Positions 1-6,528 are shown, numbered from the stretch's first letter. The stretch: DNA of 7,378 bases from Heyndrickxia sporothermodurans (GCF_016785185.1 NZ_JAEKDY010000148.1), one strand, 5' to 3'. The notes: generated from the letters alone by a model not told the origin. Translations and numbers: made by a program.

Positions 1-126
1 TTTATATGCGTTGTTTGAATGGGGGCTTACTGGTCAACTACCATTATACAAGATTTGGGGAGGTACTTCTTTTTTTATCTCTTAAACCCCTTGATACACA
101 AGGGCTAAGAATTATGAAATTCATTC
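1..126. repeat. 126-bp perfect inverted repeat, left arm (probable insertion-sequence end)
   Basis: Every base from 1 to 126 matches the reverse complement of 7252-7377 (base i pairs with base 7378-i). Identity stops at 127, where A faces A at 7251. Perfect identity over this length in non-host sequence suggests two copies of one mobile element with the same terminus facing inward. It is far longer than usual terminal inverted repeats of 10-40 bp, so the arms are probably not the two ends of a single element. Inside is a small hairpin, CCCTTG (88-93) with CAAGGG (99-104), loop ATACA, flanked by CTTA/TAAG. An open frame enters from the window edge and stops at 83-85, leaving 41 bp to the repeat border; that would suit the 3' end of a transposase gene. 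I cannot name the family. The border lies 37 bp beyond the ctc terminator. Confidence 0.85.
2..85 (+). CDS. possible 3' end of a mobile-element gene, partial (left repeat arm)
   Basis: An open frame enters from the left edge and reads LYALFEWGLTGQLPLYKIWG followed by GTSFFIS and a TAA stop at 83-85, 27 residues in all. It lies entirely inside the repeat, and the stop is 41 bp from the repeat border. Those distances fit the C-terminus of a transposase at the 3' end of an insertion sequence, followed by a hairpin. I do not recognise the family, and a frame this short can be open by chance. A second frame (ATG at 6) runs through the border into host DNA and is less likely to be real. Confidence 0.25.
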   Translation, partial: LYALFEWGLTGQLPLYKIWGGTSFFIS

Positions 127-163
127 ATGTATATGAAGAAGATAAAAGTAAAATATTTAAAAA

Positions 164-187
164 GGCGTAACCCCGCCCGGTTACGCC
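164..187 (-). terminator. Rho-independent terminator of ctc
   Basis: A 9-bp GC-rich stem, GGCGTAACC (164-172) with GGTTACGCC (179-187) and a 6-nt loop, is followed on the minus strand by a run of five T (163-159). It lies 43 bp after the ctc stop codon. The stem is strong and could also slow transcription coming from the left repeat, but the T-run on the plus-strand side is poor. Confidence 0.9.
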
Positions 188-230
188 CGCTATTATTTTT
201 CATTAAGGATAAAAATGTTTACTCATTAGG

Positions 231-857
231 TTACTCTGTTGTTTCTCTGCCTTCTAAGTTGTCAGGAGTTCCTGGTTCTTGTTCTTCTCCAGTACTAATC
301 TCCTCTTCTTGACGAGGAGCCAAAACTGAAGCAATCGTTAATTCATCTTCTTGTGTAATTTGGTATGGGTAATTACCTTTAATATCCGAAACCGTTATTG
401 TTTCTCCAACTTGAAGATTCGTAACATCTACTTGAATTGCATCAGGCAATTCATCTGGTTTAGCAATTACAGTCAACTCATGAACTGATTGCTGCAGGAC
501 TCCTCCATCCCTTACCCCAGCGCTATCTCCAACTAATTCCACCCTAACGTTTGCTTCAATTTCAGCCTTCATATCTACTGCTAAAAAGTCTATATGAATA
601 ATATCCTTTTTAATACAATCCTCTTGATAATCGTTTAAAATAACGTTTCTTTTATTCCCGTTAATATTAAGAGAAATAACTCCATTTCTTCCCGCATCAC
701 GAATGACTTTTATAAAATCTGCTCCGCTTACATAAATCGGTGTATTTTCGACATTATACCCATAAATAACTGCTGGGATATTTCCCATATCTCGTAGGTT
801 TTTTAATTCAGATCTTTGTTTTTTATTACGTTTAATTGCGTCAAGTACTGCCGCCAT
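231..857 (-). CDS. ctc: General stress protein Ctc, ribosomal protein bL25 (TL5/CTC type)
   Basis: The 208-residue protein is a two-domain bL25 of the CTC/TL5 type, which binds 5S rRNA in the large ribosomal subunit; in B. subtilis it is a sigma-B-controlled general stress protein. The N-terminal 5S-binding domain covers about residues 5-92 (LRDMGNIPAVIYG at 21-33, HIDF at 88-91). The C-terminal beta domain covers about 95-182 and holds the family stretch GVRDGGVLQQ (114-123). A charged Glu-rich tail follows (183-208). I chose the ATG at 857 because AAGGAGGT stands 8 nt upstream; the frame stays open back to 926 without a comparable ribosome binding site. Length is close to the roughly 204 residues of B. 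subtilis Ctc. The gene is monocistronic here, between the prs terminator and its own. The next gene in Bacillus, pth (spoVC), is missing because the repeat begins. Confidence 0.95.
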   Translation of the reverse strand: MAAVLDAIKRNKKQRSELKNLRDMGNIPAVIYGYNVENTPIYVSGADFIKVIRDAGRNGVISLNINGNKRNVILNDYQEDCIKKDIIHIDFLAVDMKAEIEANVRVELVGDSAGVRDGGVLQQSVHELTVIAKPDELPDAIQVDVTNLQVGETITVSDIKGNYPYQITQEDELTIASVLAPRQEEEISTGEEQEPGTPDNLEGRETTE

Positions 858-898
858 TATTAACAACCTCCTTGAATATGTAACCCTCTTACATATCT

Positions 899-924
899 TT
901 TCCCAAATAAAGAAGGGTCTAAAC
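899..924 (-). promoter_or_regulatory. Sigma-B promoter of ctc
   Basis: On the minus strand GTTTAG (924-919), a 14-nt spacer and GGGAAA (904-899) match the general-stress sigma-B consensus GTTTAA-N12-15-GGGWAW with one mismatch. It lies about 40 bp upstream of the ctc start and just after the prs terminator. ctc is a classic sigma-B reporter gene in B. subtilis, so both location and motif agree. Confidence 0.85.
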
Positions 925-965
925 ATAAATTAGGGAATTAGACGATAAGCCTTTGTTCATAAAAC

Positions 966-992
966 AAAAAAAGACCAGCAAAATGCCAGTCT
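966..992 (-). terminator. Rho-independent terminator of glmU-prs
   Basis: On the minus strand AGACTGGC (992-985) pairs with GCTGGTCT (979-972) across the loop ATTTT, using two G-U wobble pairs, and a run of seven T follows. It begins 16 bp after the prs stop codon and separates the housekeeping operon from the stress-induced ctc. Confidence 0.85.
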
Positions 993-1008
993 CGCAATTC
1001 TTTAACTA

Positions 1009-1965
1009 TTAATCAAATAATGTACTTACAGATAATTCTTCATGTACACGAATAATTGCTTCTCCTAATAATGCAGCGATTGATAGTTCAACAATTTTAT
1101 CTGATTTCTTTTCTTCTGATAATGCAATTGAATTAGTTACGACTAATTCTTTAATTTTTGAATTATTTATACGTTCAATAGCTGGTCCTGATAGAACAGG
1201 GTGAGTACAGCATGCATACACTTCTTTCGCACCATTTTCTACTAATGCATTAGCAGCTAATGTGATCGTACCCGCTGTATCAATAATATCATCAATTAAA
1301 ATGGCAATTTTCCCTTCAATATTACCGACGATATTCATTACTTCGGCAACATTTGGTCTTGGTCGACGTTTATCAATAATTGCAATTGGTGCCTTTAGAC
1401 GATCGGCCATTTTACGGGCACGAGTAACTCCGCCATGATCCGGAGAAACAATGACAATATCATCGGTGAACTTTTTCTTTTTAAAGTAATCAGCTAAGAT
1501 AGGTACACCCATTAAGTGATCATTTGGAATGTCAAAAAATCCTTGAATTTGCGGAGCATGTAAATCTAATGCGATCACTCTTGTTGCCCCTGCAGTTTCA
1601 ATAAGATTTGCTACGAGTTTAGCCGTAATCGGTTCCCTAGCTCTTGCTTTACGGTCTTGGCGAGCATATCCATAATAAGGCATAACGATATTAATTGTTT
1701 TCGCTGATGCACGTTTAAGCGCATCAATCATGATTAGAAGTTCCATCAAGCTTTCATTCACTGGGGCACTAGTTGGTTGCACAACATATACATCGCACCC
1801 ACGAATACTTTCTTCAATATTAATTTGTATTTCTCCATCACTAAATCGAGTGACAGAGCATTTACCAAGTTCTACTCCAACTACTTTTGCAATCTCTTCT
1901 GCTAATTTATGATTTGAATTTAAACTAAAGATTTTCAAGTTAGGATCAAGATACTGGTTAGACAT
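1009..1965 (-). CDS. prs: Ribose-phosphate pyrophosphokinase (PRPP synthase)
   Basis: Prs transfers the pyrophosphate of ATP to ribose 5-phosphate to give PRPP, used for purine, pyrimidine, NAD, histidine and tryptophan synthesis. The 318-residue cytosolic class I enzyme shows all the expected parts: FSDGE (41-45), YYGYARQDRK near the ATP site (97-106), LDLHAPQIQGFF with the conserved His136 (133-144), the flexible catalytic loop KRRPRPN (199-205) and the PRPP-binding loop DDIIDTAGT (225-233). Length matches the B. subtilis enzyme (about 317). The start has GGAGG 8 nt upstream, and the glmU stop lies only 13 nt before it, with the ribosome binding site directly after that stop, so the two genes are co-transcribed. 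PRPP made here is also the ligand that releases PurR, encoded 2.5 kb upstream. Confidence 0.98.
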   Translation of the reverse strand: MSNQYLDPNLKIFSLNSNHKLAEEIAKVVGVELGKCSVTRFSDGEIQINIEESIRGCDVYVVQPTSAPVNESLMELLIMIDALKRASAKTINIVMPYYGYARQDRKARAREPITAKLVANLIETAGATRVIALDLHAPQIQGFFDIPNDHLMGVPILADYFKKKKFTDDIVIVSPDHGGVTRARKMADRLKAPIAIIDKRRPRPNVAEVMNIVGNIEGKIAILIDDIIDTAGTITLAANALVENGAKEVYACCTHPVLSGPAIERINNSKIKELVVTNSIALSEEKKSDKIVELSIAALLGEAIIRVHEELSVSTLFD

Positions 1966-1978
1966 GATGGACCTCCAA

Positions 1979-3352
1979 TTATTGATTGTGTTTTAATTTA
2001 TTTACATAATTCTCTTTATTCACTTGTCTTGCACGTGCAATGGATAATGCGTCGCCAGGTACATCTTTTGTAATAGTTGATCCCGCTGCAATATAAGCAT
2101 TTTTTCCAACCGTAACAGGAGCAACTAAGTTGGAATTGCAACCAACAAACACACCATCTTCAATTTTTGTTAAATATTTATTTTTTCCATCGTAGTTTAC
2201 AGTAATTGAGCCACAGCCAATATTTACATCAGACCCAACTTCTGCATCCCCTATATAACTTAAATGCGATGCTTTACTTCCTTTTCCAAACTTCGCTTTT
2301 TTAATTTCAACAAAATTTCCTATTTTAACGTCGTCGGATATATTAGAGTCTGGACGGATATGAGCAAATGGACCAATCTTTACATTTGCACCAATCGCAC
2401 TATTATGAGCTACTGATTGCTGAATAACAGTCCCGTTATTGATTGTACAATCTTTAATTTCGGAATTTGGACCAATAATACAATCTTCACCAATGATCGT
2501 TTGTCCTGATAATTGTACACCCGGATAGATAACTGTATCTGATCCAATGATAATATCTACTCCAATATACGTTTGCTCCGGATCTATAATCGACACACCA
2601 TTTCTCATATGATACTCATTAATCCGCTTTTTCATAATCCTTTCCGCATTTGAAAGAGCGATTCGATCATTGACACCTAATGTTTCGTCCATATTTTCTG
2701 TTTGATAAGCTGAAACAACTTCACCTTCGTTTTTCAAAATTTCGATTACATCAGGCAAGTAGTATTCACCTTGTACATTATCGTTAGAAACTTTGCTAAG
2801 TGCTTGAAATAAAGCTTTGTTATCAAAGCAAAAAACACCGGTATTGATTTCTCTTACTTTACGTTCATCTTCCGTTGCATCTTTATGCTCAACAATTCTT
2901 TCTACGAAGCCTTGTTCATTTCGAATAATTCTTCCATAGCCTTCGGGTTTTTCTGTATATGCTGTTAATATAGTCGCTTTAGCCTTTTGTTCCTCATGAT
3001 GCCTCATCAATGCTTCCATTGTCTCTGCTTGTATGAGAGGGGTATCACCACAAACTACTAAAGTAATTCCATCTTTATCAGCTAAAATTTCATCCGCTTG
3101 CATAACAGCATGGGCAGTTCCCAATTGTTTTTCTTGAAGCGCAAAAGCTGTTTTTCCTTCTAATTTTTCCTTCACCAATTCTGCACCATGGCCAACGATC
3201 GTTACCATTTTATTGATTTCCAATTTACCGATTTGATCAACAACATGTTCTACCATGGGCTTTCCACAAACAGGATGCAATACTTTATAAAGTTTCGATT
3301 TCATCCGTGTTCCTTGGCCAGCTGCTAAAATAACAGCAAATCGATTTGTCAT
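1979..3352 (-). CDS. glmU: Bifunctional GlmU: GlcN-1-P acetyltransferase / GlcNAc-1-P uridyltransferase
   Basis: GlmU makes UDP-N-acetylglucosamine, the precursor of peptidoglycan and teichoic acid linkage units, in two steps. The 457-residue protein (family about 456) has an N-terminal uridyltransferase domain (1-230) with LAAGQGTRMKS (9-19), QLGTAH (76-81) and GDT (102-104). The C-terminal left-handed beta-helix (from about 251) shows hexapeptide repeats, Arg333, Lys351, the catalytic His363 in SHLSYIGD and NYDG (386-389). I start it at the ATG at 3352, preceded by a GGGGGA ribosome binding site and leading straight into the Rossmann motif; the frame is open to 3448 but that extension has no family counterpart. 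It is the first gene of the glmU-prs operon (gcaD-prs in B. subtilis). All key residues are present. Confidence 0.97.
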   Translation of the reverse strand: MTNRFAVILAAGQGTRMKSKLYKVLHPVCGKPMVEHVVDQIGKLEINKMVTIVGHGAELVKEKLEGKTAFALQEKQLGTAHAVMQADEILADKDGITLVVCGDTPLIQAETMEALMRHHEEQKAKATILTAYTEKPEGYGRIIRNEQGFVERIVEHKDATEDERKVREINTGVFCFDNKALFQALSKVSNDNVQGEYYLPDVIEILKNEGEVVSAYQTENMDETLGVNDRIALSNAERIMKKRINEYHMRNGVSIIDPEQTYIGVDIIIGSDTVIYPGVQLSGQTIIGEDCIIGPNSEIKDCTINNGTVIQQSVAHNSAIGANVKIGPFAHIRPDSNISDDVKIGNFVEIKKAKFGKGSKASHLSYIGDAEVGSDVNIGCGSITVNYDGKNKYLTKIEDGVFVGCNSNLVAPVTVGKNAYIAAGSTITKDVPGDALSIARARQVNKENYVNKLKHNQ

Positions 3353-3388
3353 ATTTGGTCCCCCAATAAACCTTTTTATCCATAAAAA

Positions 3389-3417
3389 AATATATCGCAA
3401 TTCAAACTTAATTTCAA
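3389..3417 (-). promoter_or_regulatory. Proximal sigma-A promoter of glmU-prs
   Basis: TTGAAA (3417-3412), a 17-nt spacer and TATATT (3394-3389) lie on the minus strand 37 bp upstream of the glmU start. Both hexamers are close to consensus and the spacing is ideal. It is the best promoter candidate in the 210-bp gap between the spoVG terminator and glmU. Confidence 0.6.
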
Positions 3418-3461
3418 GACAACATCGGGATATACAAAGAATTGTCAATTGTAAAAACCTT

Positions 3462-3491
3462 ATTTTAAGAAATATACGGATTAGAATTCAA
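3462..3491 (-). promoter_or_regulatory. Possible distal promoter of glmU-prs
   Basis: TTGAAT (3491-3486), an 18-nt spacer and TAAAAT (3467-3462) form a second sigma-A-like match upstream of the first. The region is AT-rich, so a chance match is possible. The rest of the gap (about 3492-3563) holds nothing I recognise. Confidence 0.35.
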
Positions 3492-3563
3492 AAATGTAGG
3501 ACAGAGGATTTCTATGTATGGTGGAAAACTGAACACTACGGTTTTATCTTTCCTAGATCAGCA

Positions 3564-3598
3564 TAAAAAAAGAGCCTTACTTTTTGGAGTAGGCTCTT
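3564..3598 (-). terminator. Rho-independent terminator of spoVG
   Basis: AAGAGCCTTAC (3570-3580) and GTAGGCTCTT (3589-3598) form a 10-bp stem with a single bulged base. On the minus strand a run of seven A-complementary T follows (3571-3565). It starts 14 bp after the spoVG stop and isolates spoVG from glmU. Confidence 0.9.
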
Positions 3599-3611
3599 GG
3601 TGCTTTATCTG

Positions 3612-3905
3612 TTAGGAAGCGCCAGCTTCTTCAAACTCAACTTCTTCTAACTCTCCTAAACGATGATACTCCGCTAATACTGACTCTTGAATCTTGCTTC
3701 TAGTATTAGAATTGATTGGATGAGCGATATCCCTAAACTCTCCATCCGGAGTACGTTTACTCGGCATTGCCACAAATAATCCATTATTCCCATCAATTAC
3801 ACGTATATCATGGACAACAAATTCATTATCTAGTGTAATAGAAGCAATCGCACGCATTCGCCCTTCTGTATTAACACGGCGTAATCTTACATCTGTCACT
3901 TCCAT
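3612..3905 (-). CDS. spoVG: Septation/regulatory protein SpoVG
   Basis: SpoVG is a small nucleic-acid-binding regulator, first known as a stage V sporulation protein acting on asymmetric septation and spore cortex, and in other Firmicutes a global regulator. The 97-residue product has exactly the B. subtilis length and near-identical sequence as I recall it: MEVTDVRLRRVN at the start, TLDNEFVVHDIRVIDG (25-40), AMPSKRTPDGEFRDIAHPIN (46-65) and the acidic tail EFEEAGAS. The start at 3905 is set by homology and by AAGGTGGTGA upstream; a longer open frame (to 3953) would contain the sigma-H -10 region and is rejected. The gene is a single transcription unit with its own sigma-H promoter and terminator. 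Confidence 0.97.
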   Translation of the reverse strand: MEVTDVRLRRVNTEGRMRAIASITLDNEFVVHDIRVIDGNNGLFVAMPSKRTPDGEFRDIAHPINSNTRSKIQESVLAEYHRLGELEEVEFEEAGAS

Positions 3906-3947
3906 CCTACTCACCACCTTTTCACATAGATTGAATCTAGTTAAAGT

Positions 3948-3973
3948 ATTCAACAGATTTTGATATATTCCTT
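3948..3973 (-). promoter_or_regulatory. Sigma-H promoter of spoVG
   Basis: AAGGAATAT (3973-3965), an 11-nt gap and TTGAAT (3953-3948) fit the sigma-H pattern (RNAGGAWWW, then RNNGAATWW) well, about 43 bp upstream of the spoVG start. spoVG is the prototype sigma-H gene in B. subtilis, activated on entry into stationary phase. Confidence 0.8.
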
Positions 3974-3974
3974 C

Positions 3975-4005
3975 TTAAATTGTAAAATTTTTTAAAAAAT
4001 TTATA
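3975..4005. promoter_or_regulatory. AT-rich upstream box of spoVG with 18-bp palindrome
   Basis: Directly upstream of the sigma-H -35 element lies an almost pure A/T stretch centred on the perfect palindrome AAATTTTTTAAAAAATTT (3985-4002). In B. subtilis an AT-rich box in the same place boosts spoVG transcription and is the site where AbrB represses it. Position and composition match; AbrB binding here is inferred. Confidence 0.55.
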
Positions 4006-4087
4006 GGGCTCTTATATTTTTTCATTTAAATTACTGCATATTAACTAATTGTTGACCAAATATACCTATTTTAAACAATTCCGGTAT

Positions 4088-4119
4088 AAAAAAATCGGCT
4101 ATTTTCTAAAAAGCCGATT
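4088..4119 (-). terminator. Rho-independent terminator of purR-ridA
   Basis: AATCGGCT (4093-4100) pairs with AGCCGATT (4112-4119), and A/T bases in the loop can lengthen the stem. On the minus strand a T-run follows (4092-4088). It begins 7 bp after the ridA stop codon. Confidence 0.9.
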
Positions 4120-4126
4120 AGAAATT

Positions 4127-4501
4127 TTATTTAATTAAAGCAATGACCTCTATTTCTATTGATACATCTTTTGGAAGTCTTGAAACTTCTACACAAGATC
4201 TTGCAGGCTTATGTGTAGAAAAATATTCTCCATAAATTTCATTAATTATTGCAAATTCATCCATATTTTTTATAAATACCGTTGCTTTAACCACTGTATC
4301 AAATGAAGCACCCGCTGCTTTTAAAACGGCATCTAAATTTTTAAATACTTGATGTGTTTGCTCCCTAATATCTCCAGTTACAAGAGATCCGTCTGGTGTA
4401 AGTGGAATTTGCCCGGAACTATAAAAAATATTATTCACGATCATTCCTTGTGAATATGGACCGATAGCAGCCGGCGCATCAACTGTTGATACTTTTTTCA
4501 T
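4127..4501 (-). CDS. ridA: RidA family 2-iminobutanoate/2-iminopropanoate deaminase (YabJ)
   Basis: RidA/YabJ proteins are small trimeric cytosolic enzymes that hydrolyse reactive enamines and imines released by PLP enzymes; in B. subtilis YabJ was first linked to purine regulation because it is co-transcribed with purR. The 124-residue product covers the full family length (about 125). Visible motifs are PAAIGPYSQG (10-19), FYSSGQIPL (26-34), NLDAVLKAAGAS (55-66), VVKATVFI (70-77) and PARSCVEVSRLP (99-110), with the substrate-binding Arg101, then EIEVIA (116-121). The ATG at 4501 fits the family N-terminus and has AAGGGGGA upstream, overlapping the purR stop region. Only 13 nt separate the genes, so they form an operon. 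A longer frame to 4543 would overlap purR and is rejected. Confidence 0.96.
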   Translation of the reverse strand: MKKVSTVDAPAAIGPYSQGMIVNNIFYSSGQIPLTPDGSLVTGDIREQTHQVFKNLDAVLKAAGASFDTVVKATVFIKNMDEFAIINEIYGEYFSTHKPARSCVEVSRLPKDVSIEIEVIALIK

Positions 4502-4514
4502 AAAAAAATCCCCC

Positions 4515-5336
4515 TTATTTGTTCGTAAAATAATTACCTTCAATTACTTTAATCTTCTTTTCTTTTACATCGACATCCATTAATTTCACCAATGAAACAT
4601 AGTCATCAACTAATCTTTCTTCTGCCTCTTCAGACTCCAATAATACCGCGATTCCTGCTAGTGATGCATTGAATTCATCTAAAAGATTAACCATTCCCTT
4701 TACCGTTCCGCCTGCTTTCATAAAGTCATCGACGATAAGGACTTTTGCACCTTCATTTAAGCTTCGTTTTGAAAGCACCATTGTTTGAATTCTTTTTGAT
4801 GAACCTGAAACATAATTAATACTAACAGTCGATCCCTCAGTTACTTTACTGTCTCTTCGAACAATGACAACCGGTACATTCAAATAGGCGGCTGTAGCAT
4901 GTGCAATAGAAATCCCTTTAGTAGCAACTGTCATTATGACATCAATATCAGTATCCGCAAATGATGATGCAAGCAATTTGCCCACTTTACTTACTATTTG
5001 TGGATTTCCAAGAAGATCCGTTAGATATAAATACCCACCAGGTAACAAACGATCAGAATCTGCAATTAACCGACATAATTCATTAATGAACTTTTTAGCA
5101 TCCTCTTTATTCGTACGTGGTATATATTTTACTCCCCCGGAAGCACCGGGAATTGTTTGAAGCGAGCCTATACCTTGCTTTTCAAAGGTATCTTTAATAA
5201 TTGCCAAATCTTCACTAATTGAGGACTTAGCTGATTCATACTTTTCTGAAAAGAAGGTTAATGACACTAACTCTTTTGGGCGTTCAAGTAAATAATGCGT
5301 CATATCTATTAACCGTTCACTACGACGAAACTTCAA
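4515..5336 (-). CDS. purR: Pur operon repressor PurR
   Basis: PurR represses purine synthesis and transport genes; PRPP binding releases it from DNA. The protein has an N-terminal winged-helix domain (about 1-74, starting KFRRSERLIDMTHYLL) and a PRTase-like effector domain (about 75-273) with the PRPP motif VLIVDDFMKAGGT (199-211), including Asp203 and Asp204, and the conserved VTEGSTVSINYVSGSS (165-180). I place the start at a TTG (5336): AGGAGG stands 8 nt upstream and the product then begins MKFRRS, as in B. subtilis. A GTG two codons earlier lies almost on top of the ribosome binding site. The 273 residues are about 12 fewer than B. subtilis PurR, all at the C-terminus. ridA follows 13 nt later. 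PurR-box-like sites overlap the promoter, implying autorepression. Confidence 0.96.
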   Translation of the reverse strand: MKFRRSERLIDMTHYLLERPKELVSLTFFSEKYESAKSSISEDLAIIKDTFEKQGIGSLQTIPGASGGVKYIPRTNKEDAKKFINELCRLIADSDRLLPGGYLYLTDLLGNPQIVSKVGKLLASSFADTDIDVIMTVATKGISIAHATAAYLNVPVVIVRRDSKVTEGSTVSINYVSGSSKRIQTMVLSKRSLNEGAKVLIVDDFMKAGGTVKGMVNLLDEFNASLAGIAVLLESEEAEERLVDDYVSLVKLMDVDVKEKKIKVIEGNYFTNK

Positions 5337-5350
5337 TGTCACACCTCCTA

Positions 5351-5394
5351 AAACCCGAATATTTAAAAATAATATTACATTAATGTACGGCTTT
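5351..5394. promoter_or_regulatory. Probable PurR operator: two inverted PurBox-like sites
   Basis: AAACCCGAATATT (5351-5363, plus strand) and AAAGCCGTACATT (5394-5382, minus strand) each match 11 of 13 positions of the PurBox AWWWCCGAACWWT. They are inverted and 18 bp apart, near the 16-17 bp I recall for known PurR operators. They span the purR promoter's spacer and -10 region, up to just before its ribosome binding site, so bound PurR would block its own gene. Confidence 0.6.
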
Positions 5395-5400
5395 TGTCTA
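5372..5400 (-). promoter_or_regulatory. Sigma-A promoter of purR-ridA
   Basis: TAGACA (5400-5395), a 17-nt spacer and TAATAT (5377-5372) lie on the minus strand 35 bp before the purR start, inside the PurBox pair. The -10 matches only four of six bases. No terminator separates ispE from purR, so read-through from ispE may also supply purR transcripts. Confidence 0.55.
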
Positions 5401-5424
5401 TGGAACAGTTACCATTTATCTTTA

Positions 5425-6291
5425 TTAGTCTGAAACTCTCTCTCCAAGCATCCGGACTGCATACACTTGGTCACAAAATCCCCTTAGTCCATTATAAATT
5501 CTTTGCAATCTAGAGTCGTATTGGACAAGTCCGAATACGGTTGGTCCACTTCCACTCATTAATACGGCATCCGCACCAAATCGTTCCATTTGCTCTTTAA
5601 TGTGTTGAACTTCTGGATGCATTGATAAAGTTACACTTTCTAACACATTGCCAATACAGCTACAGACCGATGAATAACTTCCGTTTTGAAGTGCTGCAAT
5701 CATTGCATTGGAATCGGGGTGATTGACTTTAGATAGATCTAAATTACGATAGACATCAGCGGTCGAAACACCAATTGAAGGCTTCGCCAATATTACCCAA
5801 CAATTAGGCGGAGCTGGCAAATAAGTGATTTTCTCCCCTCGCCCTTTCGCCATTGCTGTTCCACCATATACACAAAAGGAAACATCTGAACCAATTTCTG
5901 CTCCAATTTCAGCAAGTTGGTCTAAAGAAAGACCTAAATTCCATAGTTTGTTTAAACCTCTTAAGGTTGCAGCTGCATCACTACTGCCACCCGCTAATCC
6001 TGCAGCTACAGGAATTGCTTTATCAATGGTAATACTCACACCTTGTTTAACATTAAACTTTTCCTTTAGGACTCTTGCTGCTTGATAGGCTAAATTACGT
6101 TGATCATCGGGAACAAATCGATTCTGCGAAATAATCCGAATTTCATTTTCATTAATTTCGGATAATCCGATTCGGTCCGATAGATCAATCGTAGTCATAA
6201 TCATTTCAACCTCATGATAGCCATCATTCCGTTTGTTTAGAACATCCAAAGTTAAATTTATTTTAGCCGGTGCTTTTATAAAAATTGTCAA
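5425..6291 (-). CDS. ispE: 4-diphosphocytidyl-2-C-methyl-D-erythritol kinase (IspE)
   Basis: IspE phosphorylates CDP-ME with ATP in the MEP route to isoprenoids (undecaprenyl lipid carrier, quinones). It is a GHMP-family kinase of 288 residues (family about 289). Motif 1 is KAPAKINLTLDV with catalytic Lys10 (6-17). Motif 2, the ATP loop, is PVAAGLAGGSSDAA (94-107). The catalytic Asp136 lies in IGSDVSF, and motif 3 is MSGSGPTVFG (245-254). I chose the TTG at 6291: it gives the usual N-terminus just before KAPAK and has a G-rich Shine-Dalgarno-like tract (GTGGGTGGG) upstream. An in-frame ATG at 6327 adds 12 residues but has no ribosome binding site. purR follows 88 bp later. The product shows no missing residue. 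Confidence 0.96.
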   Translation of the reverse strand: MTIFIKAPAKINLTLDVLNKRNDGYHEVEMIMTTIDLSDRIGLSEINENEIRIISQNRFVPDDQRNLAYQAARVLKEKFNVKQGVSITIDKAIPVAAGLAGGSSDAAATLRGLNKLWNLGLSLDQLAEIGAEIGSDVSFCVYGGTAMAKGRGEKITYLPAPPNCWVILAKPSIGVSTADVYRNLDLSKVNHPDSNAMIAALQNGSYSSVCSCIGNVLESVTLSMHPEVQHIKEQMERFGADAVLMSGSGPTVFGLVQYDSRLQRIYNGLRGFCDQVYAVRMLGERVSD

Positions 6292-6350
6292 TATACCCAC
6301 CCACTCTAATTCAACATTAATTTTCATTTATGTATTTATAAGTTTGTACT

Positions 6351-6361
6351 ATTTTACCACA
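6351..6361 (-). promoter_or_regulatory. Possible extended -10 promoter of ispE
   Basis: TGTGGTAAAAT on the minus strand matches an extended -10 element (TRTGnTANNNT) about 60 bp upstream of the TTG start, but no convincing -35 stands 17 bp further up. A similar ATGGTAAAAT lies at 6399-6408. One of them probably drives ispE, since the sspF terminator lies immediately upstream. Confidence 0.35.
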
Positions 6362-6455
6362 AACAATAATTGCCATATAACCTCTTCACAAGTATTGTAT
6401 TTTACCATTTTCAAGCATTCTTTGGAAGTACTTATTATTTGCATATATAATATAG

Positions 6456-6485
6456 AAAAAAAGACCGAGGAATTCACTCGGTCTT
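6456..6485 (-). terminator. Rho-independent terminator of sspF
   Basis: AAGACCGAG (6461-6469) and CTCGGTCTT (6477-6485) form a perfect 9-bp stem with a 7-nt loop, followed on the minus strand by seven T (6462-6456). It lies 43 bp after the sspF stop codon. Confidence 0.93.
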
Positions 6486-6528
6486 ACGGCATGTAAGTTA
6501 TTATTCTCCTCGAGCTCGAGTAGCCTTT

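Noticed and set aside
127..312. Plus-strand open frame of 61 codons
   Set aside because: It runs antisense through the ctc terminator and the ctc 3' end, with no ribosome binding site or recognisable protein.
1730..1912. Plus-strand open frame inside prs
   Set aside because: Antisense shadow of the well-supported prs coding sequence.
3353..3563. Riboswitch or other structured leader upstream of glmU
   Set aside because: I looked for T-box, purine or glmS-like elements and saw none; only promoter matches are supported.
4936..5160. Plus-strand open frame inside purR
   Set aside because: Antisense to purR, no ribosome binding site and no recognisable product.
5825..6085. Plus-strand open frame inside ispE
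   Set aside because: Antisense shadow of the conserved ispE kinase motifs.
6233..6496. Plus-strand open frame across the ispE start and the sspF terminator
   Set aside because: It reads through the ispE promoter region and a terminator hairpin in antisense; composition is that of AT-rich noncoding DNA.
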